The translations under genes were made by a program, and so were the position numbers. The notes beneath the pieces are model-generated. The model worked only from the letters and a program-made list of their open reading frames with translations, ran no database searches and had not been told where the DNA came from. From contig CALBSC010000038.1 of the NCBI GenBank assembly GCA_937927685.1, positions 1-64,000 of the forward strand: a DNA stretch of 64,000 nucleotides, written 5' to 3'. This DNA is from an uncultured Burkholderiales bacterium (GTDB taxonomy: Bacteria > Pseudomonadota > Gammaproteobacteria > Burkholderiales > Burkholderiaceae_C). Of the stretch, positions 46,589 to 55,640 are shown piece by piece. Position 1 is the first letter of the stretch. The number at the start of each line of letters is the position of its first letter.

Positions 46589-47482
46589 TTGACCCATTCG
46601 TCCACGCCTTTTCAATACGCCGAATGCGCGTCACATGACCCACACCCGCGCGCACTGGCCGTGAAACTGCCCGCGGGCGCGTGCGACACGCATGCCCACG
46701 TCTGTGGCCCCACCGCGATCTATCCCCTGGTACCCAACCGGCTCTACAACCCGCCGGAGGCTTCTCTGGCCGACTACCGGCACATGCTCGACACCCTGGG
46801 CATCGAGCGGGCGGTGCTGGTGCAGCCCAGCGTGTATGGCACCGACAACCGTGCCATGCTGGACGCCCTGAAGCAGGACCCTCAGCGACTGCGCGCCGTG
46901 GCGGTGCTGCCCTTTGATGTGTCACGGGACGATGTGCAAACCCTGCACGCGCTGGGCGTTCGGGGGGTACGGTGCAATATCGTGGACCTCAAGGACGGGA
47001 AAGGACAATTGCCACTCGATGGATTGCGGCAACTCGCGCACACCATTCAGCCGTTCGGGTGGCACATCGAATTCCTGATGCACGTGAACGAGTTTGACCA
47101 CTTGTCGAGCCAGTTGAGTGATCTGGGTGTGCCACTGGTCTTCGGTCATTTGGGCTATGTCCCGGCAGAGCTGGGCAGCACGCCAGGATTTGAAGGCTTG
47201 CTGGAGCTGTCCCACGCCGGCAAAGCCTGGATCAAGTTGACCGCTCCTTACCGGTTGACCCGGGAAGCCTTCCCCTACCCCAGCACGGACTCTTGTGCCG
47301 ACCTGCTGGTGCGCGAAGTGCCCCATCGATTGCTGTGGGGCAGTGACTGGCCGCATGTCTTCATCAAGAGTGCCATGCCCAACGACGGCGACTTGTTCAA
47401 CCTGTTTCTGGGCTGGCTGGGTGGGCGTGACCTGATGGAAGATATTTTGGTCCGGCACCCGGCACAACTTTACGGATTCTGA
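46589..47482 (+). CDS. Amidohydrolase family protein (LigI/PDC-hydrolase-like)
   Basis: 297 aa from a TTG start at 46589, supported by GGAGAG five bases upstream. The metal-dependent amidohydrolase-2 fold (PF04909) is seen in CDTHAHVCGP, 'VFGHLGYVP' and LLWGSDWPH. The closest recalled relatives are 2-pyrone-4,6-dicarboxylate hydrolases and other lactonases of aromatic catabolism. The aldolase that follows after 4 bp fits a ring-opening then aldol-cleavage pathway. Confidence 0.85.
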   Translation: MTHSSTPFQYAECASHDPHPRALAVKLPAGACDTHAHVCGPTAIYPLVPNRLYNPPEASLADYRHMLDTLGIERAVLVQPSVYGTDNRAMLDALKQDPQRLRAVAVLPFDVSRDDVQTLHALGVRGVRCNIVDLKDGKGQLPLDGLRQLAHTIQPFGWHIEFLMHVNEFDHLSSQLSDLGVPLVFGHLGYVPAELGSTPGFEGLLELSHAGKAWIKLTAPYRLTREAFPYPSTDSCADLLVREVPHRLLWGSDWPHVFIKSAMPNDGDLFNLFLGWLGGRDLMEDILVRHPAQLYGF

Positions 47483-47486
47483 AACC

Positions 47487-48176
47487 ATGGCACTGTACCC
47501 AGCGCAGCAACGTTTACGCGACGGCCAAACCGTCATCGCCGTCAACCTGGCCGGTCGAAACCCCGATGTGATCAAGCCTCTCGCCCAGTCGGGGGCTCAC
47601 ATCGCCTTCATCGACTGCGAGCGCACCGGGCTGGGACTGGATGCCGCCACCGAGCTCATCCGGGCGTCGCATGCCGCGGGTTTGTGCCCCATGGTGCGCA
47701 GCTGGTCCAAGGAGCCCAAAGTGCTGGTGCGCTACCTGGACCGTCAAGCCAGTGGTTTGATCGTGCCCCACATCAAAACGGTGGACGACGTTCGCCAAGC
47801 GGTGGAACTGGTTCGCTACGCCTGCGGCGCGCAGACTCCGGAAAAAACACTGATCGTTCAGATTGAAACGGTATCTGCGGTAGAGAACCTGGAAGCCATC
47901 CTGTCGGTGCCGGGGGTCGACGGCTATCTGATCGGGCCCAACGATCTGGCTTACGACATGACCGGGCAGCGAGGGGCGCAAACCCCGGAAGTGATGGAGA
48001 CGATCCAGCTCGTGGCGCAACGGTTGCACCGGGACAAGCGGCCATTTGGTTTGCCTGCCCACTGGAACCAGCTGCCCTACTTCCAGTCACTGGGCGCGAA
48101 CTTCCTGTATTTTCCGTTGGAGTGGCTGTTGCAGCATGCACTGCATGATTTGCGAGCAGCCCTGGAACTGGACTGA
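47487..48176 (+). CDS. HpcH/HpaI-type aldolase
   Basis: 229 aa. Class II pyruvate aldolase features: 'HIAFIDCERTGLGLDAATELIRAS', the Arg-containing 'PMVRSWSKEPKVLVRYLD', metal ligand Glu in QIETVSAVENLEAIL and Asp in GPNDLAYD. It probably cleaves a 2-keto-4-hydroxy acid to pyruvate or oxaloacetate plus aldehyde. It is translationally close to the amidohydrolase. Confidence 0.87.
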   Translation: MALYPAQQRLRDGQTVIAVNLAGRNPDVIKPLAQSGAHIAFIDCERTGLGLDAATELIRASHAAGLCPMVRSWSKEPKVLVRYLDRQASGLIVPHIKTVDDVRQAVELVRYACGAQTPEKTLIVQIETVSAVENLEAILSVPGVDGYLIGPNDLAYDMTGQRGAQTPEVMETIQLVAQRLHRDKRPFGLPAHWNQLPYFQSLGANFLYFPLEWLLQHALHDLRAALELD

Positions 48177-48214
48177 CGCAACTGACAGGCAGACGAGCGC
48201 CGCCTATTGGTATG

Positions 48215-48290
<76 letters not shown>

Positions 48291-48708
48291 GACGGATCAA
48301 ATTCTACATGGATGACAACAGCCAATGCCACGCTGCCGCTTGGTTTGGTGAGGGGGGGGTAAAGTAATACAACTGCTCAGGTGTCCTGTGAAACGACACT
48401 GCTGTGTATCTTGCCCACCAACACCCCCCACGCAAGTGTCTCGCGGAGCAGTGTTCAATCATCTTCACTGACCTTATTCAATGAGCAGTTATTCACCTCA
48501 TCCATGGCCCACCACAAAGGAAATGTAATTACAAAGCCGTCATTTCAACGTCAATAACGAATAGATGTAGTCCTGCTCCCCCGTTACTCCCGATTGTTGA
48601 ACACAACATTTACTGATAGATTCTTTCCCTCTGCCATACGCCTGCCGCTCCCCTACCCGAGCCGTCCGGCCCCTATTTCCAGTCGCTACAGCACAGCACC
48701 CCAGACTT
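48291..48708. other. Gene-free interval upstream of tRNA-Ala and the M23 gene
   Basis: About 420 bp with lower GC than its surroundings and no credible frame. TAGAAT on the minus strand (48301-48306) is a plausible -10 box for the tRNA. A run of G (48351-48358) lies further up. The right part should hold the M23 gene promoter. Nothing else is recognised. Confidence 0.5.
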
Positions 48709-49638
48709 ATGCAATTGATGTGGCTATCCGGCCCGACCGGACATGTCCGAACCATTTCCATCACGGCCCGCACGATGTTGCGGGCTGCTGGGGTGGTGAC
48801 CCTGGTCCTGGTGTTGCTCGGCTTTGTCCTGAACTGGGTGGGTCTGCGTTTTGCCGTGGAATACAGCCCCGAGTTGGCTCGCAGCATGGGCGGCGTGACC
48901 ACCGAAGCGCAACACCAGCGCATGGAGTCCGACTACCGGGCCCGACTGGCCGAACTGCGGGAGCAACTGCACCGTACGGCCCAGGATCTGCAACAACTCG
49001 AGACCTTGAAATCGCGCCTGATGCATCTGGCGACACCCCAACTCATGCAGCAGAAGTCACCCAGCCCACCCTCGGGTCGAGGGGGTCCGTTGCTGTCGCC
49101 CCGATTCGAGTTGCCCTTTTTCAGGGTTCCGCTGCACCAGGCCATGGGCCAGACTGCCCTGGATCTGGAACAGCTGGATCGCGCCGTCAAGGACAGCCAC
49201 GAGGAATGGCAAGCTCGACTGGATTGGCTCGAGCGCTTACCCACAGGCTTGCCGGTTGGCGGGGCGTTTCATCTCAGCAGTGGCTATGGCTTACGCAACG
49301 ACCCCTTCACCGGGAGTTTGGCGCTGCATGAGGGCATCGATTTTTCAGCCGAACCCGGCACACCGGTGCTGGCGGCCGCTGAAGGCCGTGTGGTTCGCTC
49401 TGGCCAGGACTCCACCTATGGCCAAGTGATTGAAATCGAGCACGCCGATGGGTTTCTCACCCGCTATGGACATTTGCAACGGCGCCATGTCGTGCTTCAT
49501 CAGCAGGTCCAGCGAGGGGAGTTGCTGGGGAATGTCGGCAGCACCGGGCGCTCCACCGGACCCCATTTGCATCTGGAAATTTTTCGTCATGACCGCGTGG
49601 TGGACCCGCTGAAGGTCATGACCTACCTCAAACCCTGA
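48709..49638 (+). CDS. M23 (LytM-type) peptidoglycan endopeptidase
   Basis: 309 aa. One membrane segment (about 25-45), a helical coiled-coil stretch (about 65-115), then an M23 domain with zinc ligands His207 and Asp211 in LHEGIDF and His286/His288 in PHLHLEI. It should cut peptide cross-links in the periplasm. The bactofilin gene follows after 18 bp, a conserved pairing in which the bactofilin scaffold positions the hydrolase. Confidence 0.92.
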   Translation: MQLMWLSGPTGHVRTISITARTMLRAAGVVTLVLVLLGFVLNWVGLRFAVEYSPELARSMGGVTTEAQHQRMESDYRARLAELREQLHRTAQDLQQLETLKSRLMHLATPQLMQQKSPSPPSGRGGPLLSPRFELPFFRVPLHQAMGQTALDLEQLDRAVKDSHEEWQARLDWLERLPTGLPVGGAFHLSSGYGLRNDPFTGSLALHEGIDFSAEPGTPVLAAAEGRVVRSGQDSTYGQVIEIEHADGFLTRYGHLQRRHVVLHQQVQRGELLGNVGSTGRSTGPHLHLEIFRHDRVVDPLKVMTYLKP

Positions 49639-49656
49639 AACACACCCAGGCTAACT

Positions 49657-50094
49657 ATGTTCGGAAATTCCAAAGACAAATCCCTCTCCTCGCTTCAGGA
49701 GCGCTTTGAGACCCTGATTGGCCGCAGCACCGAGATCGTGGGTCGTCTGGTTCTGCAGGACAGCGTTCGGGTGGACGGCAAGGTCCACGGCAGCATCGAG
49801 GCCCAGGCAGATCGCAACATCACCGTGGCCATTGGCCCCACTGGCGAAGTGACCGGCGACATCCGGGCCAACCGCGTCATCGTGGCTGGCCGGGTACAGG
49901 GCAACATCGAAGCCTCTGAACGAGCAGAGCTGCAAAAGGATTGCGTGGTGATGGGCGATATCAGCTATGGCTCGATCGCGGTGGAACACGGCGCTCGCAT
50001 TTTGGGCACCCTGGTTCAGAATGCACAGGCAGCCAGTTCGGCCCAGGACGCCAAGTCGGCCATTCAGGCGGCCCAGTCCCTGTCCAAGTCGTGA
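49657..50094 (+). CDS. Bactofilin family cytoskeletal protein
   Basis: 145 aa polymer-forming protein (DUF583). The core has the beta-helical run 'RLVLQDSVRVDGKVHGSIEA' then 'GPTGEVTGDIRANRVIVAGRVQGNIEASERAEL'. A short basic head and Ser/Ala-rich tail flank it. It probably forms filaments at the membrane to localise the adjacent M23 hydrolase. Confidence 0.93.
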   Translation: MFGNSKDKSLSSLQERFETLIGRSTEIVGRLVLQDSVRVDGKVHGSIEAQADRNITVAIGPTGEVTGDIRANRVIVAGRVQGNIEASERAELQKDCVVMGDISYGSIAVEHGARILGTLVQNAQAASSAQDAKSAIQAAQSLSKS

Positions 50095-50150
50095 ACTGAC
50101 TCCGGGCGTAGACCGCACCTGCCTGCTGTTGTCAGGAATTCCAACTGACT

Positions 50151-50169
50151 GGGCGTCAAAAAAACGCCC
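50151..50169. terminator. Hairpin between bactofilin and FkbM genes
   Basis: GGGCGT pairs with ACGCCC around an A-rich loop. It lies in the convergent 84-bp gap. The T/A run is in the loop rather than after the stem, so it is a weak terminator candidate. Confidence 0.35.
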
Positions 50170-50178
50170 TCAAGGCAC

Positions 50179-50967
50179 CTAAACCATGGCCGTGTTGAGA
50201 GCGATGTAATTGGTAACCAGGAAACTTTCGTCGGACTCGTGATAGCCCGTCATTTTCTGGAGTCCAACGGGAGAAATCCTGAACAGGTCAAAGCCATGCT
50301 CCTTGAAGAAATACCAGAAGTCCTGGAAAAAAACTCTGGTGTCGATATTGGTTCCCCCAAACTCGAACTGAATAAGCCTTGAAGATCGGACTGCAAGGCC
50401 AAACCCCTTCAAGACCGACAGTTCATGGCCTTCAACGTCGATCTTCGCAATATCGATAACTTGGCCGCCCAGTTCCTGTGCCCAATAATCTTCAAAACGG
50501 ATTGTGTTGACGGTTTCTTTCACATTGAAATCAATATTGAAATGATCCAATCGTCGTTGAGTCAAACTGCCTAACGCAGATCCTTGATCGTTGGCAAAAA
50601 GCGTTGCGGTTCCGCCTTTATCAGATACAGCAGAAGGAACTATTTTGATGCGCGAATCAAGGTTGAAGCGCTGATTCAGTTTTTCCACATTGATGGCGGA
50701 AGGCTCGAAGACATGCACATGGGTCAGCGGATACTTACGCCGAATTTCCGCCGTGTAATCGCCCACGTTGCCGCCTATATCAATGACCAGTAGCGGCTCC
50801 CGATTCAAGAGTTGCTGAACCAACTGGCACTCATGCTCGACAGTAGCGGCGCCATACCCTTTGCCTTGAATGTAAGCAGCCAGCTGCTCGACCTGGGGTG
50901 CCAGCATCGGATGCTCTCTGACAATATGGCTCACCACTTCTAACAGTGTTTGTTGGCTGTCCGGCAT
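50179..50967 (-). CDS. FkbM family methyltransferase
   Basis: 262 aa. SAM-binding motif VIDIGGNVGDYT, 'HVHVFEPSAINVEKL' and 'IAKIDVEGHELSVLKGF' match the FkbM family. Such enzymes O-methylate sugars or lipids, often in surface polysaccharide synthesis. Base composition (about half GC by eye) is clearly lower than in neighbours, and the gene has no evident operon partner, suggesting acquisition by transfer. Confidence 0.9.
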   Translation of the reverse strand: MPDSQQTLLEVVSHIVREHPMLAPQVEQLAAYIQGKGYGAATVEHECQLVQQLLNREPLLVIDIGGNVGDYTAEIRRKYPLTHVHVFEPSAINVEKLNQRFNLDSRIKIVPSAVSDKGGTATLFANDQGSALGSLTQRRLDHFNIDFNVKETVNTIRFEDYWAQELGGQVIDIAKIDVEGHELSVLKGFGLAVRSSRLIQFEFGGTNIDTRVFFQDFWYFFKEHGFDLFRISPVGLQKMTGYHESDESFLVTNYIALNTAMV

Positions 50968-51092
50968 GTGAACTTTCAGAGAAGGCGGCTTTTCAATCAG
51001 CTAAACATCGTTGGTTTCATTATAGGAACCGCCACTCGGACACTTCACGGGCGGCATCCATTCAAAGGCGACCTCTCGCCGCCCTCATGACA

Positions 51093-51692
51093 TCAAAGCC
51101 CCCCGCCCTGAAACCTGAACCCCAACGCCTCAAAAGTTTGACGCGCCTGCGGTGCAATGGCATCCAGCCGCTCGGCTTCCTGGGAGGCGAACGCAATGTC
51201 GTTCATGTCATGCACCCCACCGGTGATGATGACTTGCAGCAAACCATCGGAAGACCCCACGTTTCTGAAGGCACGATAAACCTGGGGAGGCAGTGAAATG
51301 GTGTCAAAGCGCTCCAGCACCATCGAGTGCTCGCCCCCCTCGTTCCAGAACACCTCAAAGCGGCCTTCCAGCACCGTGAAAGTTTCATAGGTGTCCTTGT
51401 GGATGTGCAGCCCCGGACCCTGCCCGGGGGGGCAGCGGGCGATGGTCATGGTCATGCCTCCCGCGCCGACGATCGGCGCGGCGGTGTTGATGGCCGTTTT
51501 GCGATGCCCATCGAGCCCGATCACGGACAACAACTCGCGGGCATACACCACGTCACGGGCCGCCTGGGGCACATCATGCGCGGATTGCACGGGCAAGGGC
51601 TTGAGGTCACCAAAGCGTGAGACACGCGACTGCATCTCGTGGGGCGTGACATGAAGCGACTTCGCTGCGACAGGCTCCTTGGATTCGGCCAT
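51093..51692 (-). CDS. Cupin-domain protein
   Basis: 199 aa from ATG at 51692 with AAGGAG upstream. A single cupin barrel reads 'GPGLHIHKDTYETFTVLEGRFEVFWNEGGE' (metal-binding HxH, E) then 'LPPQVYRAFRNVGSSDGLLQVII'. Function, whether enzyme or sensor, is not predictable. It is divergent from the DapA-like gene, with an inverted repeat in the shared interval. Confidence 0.82.
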   Translation of the reverse strand: MAESKEPVAAKSLHVTPHEMQSRVSRFGDLKPLPVQSAHDVPQAARDVVYARELLSVIGLDGHRKTAINTAAPIVGAGGMTMTIARCPPGQGPGLHIHKDTYETFTVLEGRFEVFWNEGGEHSMVLERFDTISLPPQVYRAFRNVGSSDGLLQVIITGGVHDMNDIAFASQEAERLDAIAPQARQTFEALGFRFQGGGL

Positions 51693-51728
51693 CTGACAAC
51701 TCCTTGGCAATGACAGTGTGCCCATCTT

Positions 51729-51753
51729 GATACGAGTCGTGCGGTCTCGTATC
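51729..51753. promoter_or_regulatory. Candidate operator in the cupin/DapA-like divergent region
   Basis: GATACGAG (51729-51736) and CTCGTATC (51746-51753) are perfect inverted repeats with a 9-bp spacer, 36 bp upstream of the cupin start. Such a site suits a dimeric regulator controlling both genes. The regulator gene is not adjacent. Confidence 0.6.
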
Positions 51754-51908
51754 GGTACTTACCCGCCGCCAGCATGCCCGGCCGTGGTTCGCCTGCGTTG
51801 ACACGCACGGGCCTTTCATGTGATCATGCGCCGGGATTTGCACACCGCCCCGAGGGCCCATGTGGGGTGTCTTTCGCTGACGCGCTTCAAGCAGGAGAAG
51901 CAACTGAC

Positions 51909-52850
51909 ATGACAACAGGTACGAGCAGTCTTCAAGGGGTGTGGGTGGATGTCCTGATGCCCCTGCAACCGGACCTCACCCTCCATCACGGCAAACTGAT
52001 CACGCACATCCGCACCCTGGCTGTCAAAGGCATCCAGGGCGTGGTGCTCTTCGGACCGGCAGGCGAAGGCTTGTCCTTCAGCGCCAAGGAACGCCTGGAG
52101 GCGGTCAAGCAACTCACCACCCATGGCATCTCGGGGCGCGACATCGTTCTGCATGCCGGATTCTCCAGCGTGGCCGAAACCGTGGAGGTCATCCGACAGG
52201 CCAATGCCCTGGGCCTGCGCGGCTGCATCGTGCGCCCGCCCCGATCCGAGGACGAACCCACCCAAGAGGGGCTCGCACATTTCTTCAGCCAGGTGGCCGG
52301 TCTGACGAAAGGCATCTCGACGCATCTGTATTTGGCATCGCCTTACCGCGCCGGTGCGCCGGACCTCAAGCCCTATGTGGTCAATGAGGTGGTCAGCCAG
52401 CACCCAGGCGCCTTCGTTGGCATGCTCGACCAGACGCGCAACGCCTCGCACATGCAGGACTGGCTTCGCTTGTATTCCGCCCAACTCCCCATTTACACCA
52501 ACGATGAACTGCAGGCCGTGGCGATGTCGAAGCTGGGTTTGCACACCAGCGTGTCCAGTTGGGCCAACTTGATTCCCACCGTGATCACGGGCTTGGTCTC
52601 CCCCCCCTCTGCCGCCAAGCTGTCGGTGGCAGGCAATGCCATCGGAACGGACGATGGTCCGCTGTTGCATCTGGCCCGCATTCTGTTGGGCCTGCCCGAA
52701 GTGCCGGCCCTCAAGTACCTGATGTCCGTTCAGTACCACGACGCCGACTGGCTGCGGGTTCGCCCCCCCCTGTCCGAGTTGTTGCCGCAGTCCCAGGAAG
52801 GACTGCTCAAGGATTTCAAAAAGTATTTCCCCAGCGGCGGCAAGCCCTGA
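51909..52850 (+). CDS. DapA/NAL-superfamily protein lacking the Schiff-base lysine
   Basis: 313 aa from ATG at 51909 (AGGAGAA upstream). It has the dihydrodipicolinate synthase/N-acetylneuraminate lyase barrel: 'GVVLFGPAGEGLSFSAKERLEAVKQ' near the N-terminus and 'HLYLASPYRAG' where the family has its tyrosine. At the strand that carries the catalytic lysine (usually G-I/V-K-D), this protein has VGMLDQ with Leu173. Either it uses another mechanism or it is not an aldolase. A small ORF follows after 28 bp. Confidence 0.8.
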   Translation: MTTGTSSLQGVWVDVLMPLQPDLTLHHGKLITHIRTLAVKGIQGVVLFGPAGEGLSFSAKERLEAVKQLTTHGISGRDIVLHAGFSSVAETVEVIRQANALGLRGCIVRPPRSEDEPTQEGLAHFFSQVAGLTKGISTHLYLASPYRAGAPDLKPYVVNEVVSQHPGAFVGMLDQTRNASHMQDWLRLYSAQLPIYTNDELQAVAMSKLGLHTSVSSWANLIPTVITGLVSPPSAAKLSVAGNAIGTDDGPLLHLARILLGLPEVPALKYLMSVQYHDADWLRVRPPLSELLPQSQEGLLKDFKKYFPSGGKP

Positions 52851-52878
52851 CCTCATTTCCATCCTCGGAACTCGCACC

Positions 52879-53103
52879 ATGGACATTGGAACGCTCTGGT
52901 ATCTGATTGAACGCGACAAGCTGCACCGGGTCGTCACTGCCCAGGAGTTTGAGCAATTGCCTCCTGACAGCTTCACCTTGCACCAGGTGTTCGACAACCG
53001 CCGCGAAGCCCTGCACGAGATGATTCGACTCGTTCAGACCGCAGTGCAAGAGGTGTCACACCACATGGACGAGCAAACAGGCGCTCGCCCTCACCACAAG
53101 TAA
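52879..53103 (+). CDS. Small hypothetical protein
   Basis: 74 aa, beginning MDIGTLWYLIERDKLHRVV, mostly helical, with no membrane segment or known motif. It sits 28 bp after the DapA-like gene and 40 bp before the MFS gene in the same direction, so it may be part of that operon. I do not recognise a family. Confidence 0.55.
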   Translation: MDIGTLWYLIERDKLHRVVTAQEFEQLPPDSFTLHQVFDNRREALHEMIRLVQTAVQEVSHHMDEQTGARPHHK

Positions 53104-53143
53104 GGCCCCCAACGGGCCGGTTCGCCTCATCCGATAATCGGGC

Positions 53144-54505
53144 ATGACTGCTGCCCGCCCCGACGACGCCTCACCTCCCCCCGGATGGCTGGCTGTTCTG
53201 TCTTTGATGACAGCGGTCTGGCTGGGCGCGCTCGACCAGTCAATTGCCAACACCGCCCTGCCCGCCATTGCGGCCGCATTGCAACACACCCCCGCTGAAT
53301 CGGTCTGGATCCTGCACGCTTACCAGCTCGCCGTGGTGGCCACCTTGCTGCCCTTTGCGGCACTGGGAGACCGGTGGGGTGCACGGCGGGTGTTCCTGGC
53401 AGGGGTTGCGCTGTTCAACTTGGCCGCCATTTCCAGCGCCCTGGCACCCAGCCTGGAGTGGCTGGCGGTTTCCCGGGCGGTACAGGGCATCGGTGCCTCG
53501 GGCCTGATGAGCGTGAACCTGGCCCTGGTACGACAAATTTTTCCCCATCACCGGCTGGGCCAGGGGGTCGGCCTGAATGCGTTCATAGTGGGTTCCGGTT
53601 ACAGCCTGGGTCCGGTGGTGGCGTCCTTGTTGCTGTCGGTGGCGCCCTGGCCCTGGCTCTTTGGCTGCCTGGTGCCCATGGGTCTGCTGGGCGGGTTGCT
53701 GGGTTGGCGTTTTTTGCCGCAGACCGCCGTCGCCCCCCGACAGCAAGCCTACGACCTCTTGCTGGCCCTGCTGTCCGCCGTGTGCTTCGCGTCGCTGATT
53801 TTCTGCCTGAGTGCAGTGGCCCAGCAAAAAAGCCTGGCGGTGCTCGGCACTTCGTTCGGGGCGATGCTCCTGAGCGGCTATGCTTTGCTGAAACGTCAGC
53901 ATGGACACACCGCCCCCATGTTGCCCGTGGACTTGCTGCGTCGGCCCTTGTTCAGTCTGTCGGTGTTCACCTCGATCTGCTCATTCACCACGCAGGGCCT
54001 GGCCTTTGTTGCCCTGCCTTTTTTCTTTTTGAATGAACTCCAGCTCAGTGCGGTGGCCTGCGGCACGCTCATGACGGTGTGGGCGGGGGTTGTCGCGTTG
54101 GCAGCGCCCCTGGCCGGGCGGCTGTCGGACCGTTATTCGCCGGCCATCCTGGGGGGCGTGGGCTTGTGCATTCTTTGTGTGGGCATGGGGTGGATCAGCC
54201 AGATCACGCCTGGCACGGCCACCTCCACCATTGGCATCGGGATGGCGATATGCGGCATCGGGTTTGGCTTGTTTCAATCGCCCAACCTGCGCGCCATCAT
54301 GTCGAGCTCACCGCCTGAGCGCAGCAGTGGCGCGAGTGGCATGGTGGCCCTGGCCCGGCTGATCGGTCAGGCCAGTGGGGCCGCGCTGGTGGCCCTGTGC
54401 TTCAACCTGTTTGCCCCGGTGGGCGCCGGCCAGGCCATCGTGCTGGGCGCCATCACCGCCGGGCTGGGTGGTATCCTGAGCGTTTCACGGCTGTGGGCTC
54501 GCTGA
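53144..54505 (+). CDS. MFS transporter (DHA2/EmrB-like)
   Basis: 453 aa with about 14 hydrophobic segments. Family marks are 'GALDQSIANTALPAIAAAL' in the first segment (motif D1 of the 14-TM exporters), 'LGDRWGARRVFLAGVALF' (motif A) and 'GLMSVNLALVRQIFPHHRLG'. It probably exports drugs or small organics by proton antiport. No adjacent regulator is seen. Confidence 0.88.
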   Translation: MTAARPDDASPPPGWLAVLSLMTAVWLGALDQSIANTALPAIAAALQHTPAESVWILHAYQLAVVATLLPFAALGDRWGARRVFLAGVALFNLAAISSALAPSLEWLAVSRAVQGIGASGLMSVNLALVRQIFPHHRLGQGVGLNAFIVGSGYSLGPVVASLLLSVAPWPWLFGCLVPMGLLGGLLGWRFLPQTAVAPRQQAYDLLLALLSAVCFASLIFCLSAVAQQKSLAVLGTSFGAMLLSGYALLKRQHGHTAPMLPVDLLRRPLFSLSVFTSICSFTTQGLAFVALPFFFLNELQLSAVACGTLMTVWAGVVALAAPLAGRLSDRYSPAILGGVGLCILCVGMGWISQITPGTATSTIGIGMAICGIGFGLFQSPNLRAIMSSSPPERSSGASGMVALARLIGQASGAALVALCFNLFAPVGAGQAIVLGAITAGLGGILSVSRLWAR

Positions 54506-54575
54506 TGGAGCGATCCCCCCTCCTGCCTGCATCAGGCAGTCGCGTCATCTGTCCTGTTATGGTTGTTGTCTGATC

Positions 54576-55640
54576 ATGAGCGTCCCCTCTTCTGTCCAGC
54601 CCCGACTCACCAGCCTGTCCCATGGTGGTGGTTGCGGCTGCAAGATCGCACCGGGTGTGTTGTCGGAAATTCTCAAGAATTCCACGGCCTTTCCGGTGCC
54701 GCCCCAACTGCTGGTGGGCATTGAAACCTCGGATGACGCCGCGGTGTACCAGCTCAATGACGAGCAGGCCCTGATTGCCACCACCGATTTTTTCATGCCC
54801 ATCGTCGATGACCCACGGGACTTTGGACGCATCGCTGCCACCAATGCCATCAGCGATGTGTATGCCATGGGCGGCACCCCGATCATGGCGCTGGCGCTGG
54901 TGGGCATGCCCATCAGCGTGCTGTCCACCGACACCATCGGTCAGATCCTGGCGGGTGGCCAGGAGGTCTGCCGTGCCGCCGGCATTCCCATCGCCGGCGG
55001 CCACACCATCGACTCGGTTGAACCCATCTATGGCCTGGTGGCCCTGGGCCTGGTGCATCCCCAGCGCGTCAAGCGCAATGCCGATGCCCGGGCGGGAGAC
55101 CGGCTGGTGCTGGGCAAGCCCTTGGGCGTGGGGGTCTTATCTGCCGCCCTCAAGAAGGATGCCCTCGGGCCCGAGGGCTACGCACGCATGATCGACCACA
55201 CCACACGCCTGAACACCCCCGGCCCGGAGTTGGCTGCGCTGTCGGGCGTTCACGCGCTGACGGATGTGACCGGGTTTGGCCTGGCAGGCCATGCGCTGGA
55301 GATGGCCCGAGGCTCTGGCACCACCATCTCGCTGGAGATGTCGCACATTCCCTTGATTGAGGACGCGCGTCAGCTGGCTTCACGAGGCATGATCACCGGC
55401 GCGAGTGGTCGCAACTGGGCGGCCTACGGTCACGAGGTGCAGCTGGCCAGCGGTCTGCAAGCCCTGGATCGCGATCTTCTGACCGACCCGCAAACCAGTG
55501 GTGGCTTGCTGGTGGCCTGCGCGGCCGACGCGGTTCCGGCGGTCCTGGCTGTATTTGCGCGCCACGGTTTTGCGCAGGCTGCAGAGATTGGCCAGATCGA
55601 CCCGGATGCGGGTCAGGGCCTGCGCTTGCGCGTCAACTGA
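54576..55640 (+). CDS. selD: Selenide, water dikinase
   Basis: 354 aa. The N-terminal catalytic motif HGGGCGCK holds Cys20 and Lys23 (E. coli Cys17 and Lys20); here the catalytic residue is Cys, not selenocysteine. 'TSDDAAVY' and 'ATTDFFMPIVDDP' bind ATP/Mg. It makes selenophosphate for selenocysteine or 2-selenouridine. No selA, selB, selC or selU (ybbB) lies beside it in the window. Confidence 0.95.
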   Translation: MSVPSSVQPRLTSLSHGGGCGCKIAPGVLSEILKNSTAFPVPPQLLVGIETSDDAAVYQLNDEQALIATTDFFMPIVDDPRDFGRIAATNAISDVYAMGGTPIMALALVGMPISVLSTDTIGQILAGGQEVCRAAGIPIAGGHTIDSVEPIYGLVALGLVHPQRVKRNADARAGDRLVLGKPLGVGVLSAALKKDALGPEGYARMIDHTTRLNTPGPELAALSGVHALTDVTGFGLAGHALEMARGSGTTISLEMSHIPLIEDARQLASRGMITGASGRNWAAYGHEVQLASGLQALDRDLLTDPQTSGGLLVACAADAVPAVLAVFARHGFAQAAEIGQIDPDAGQGLRLRVN

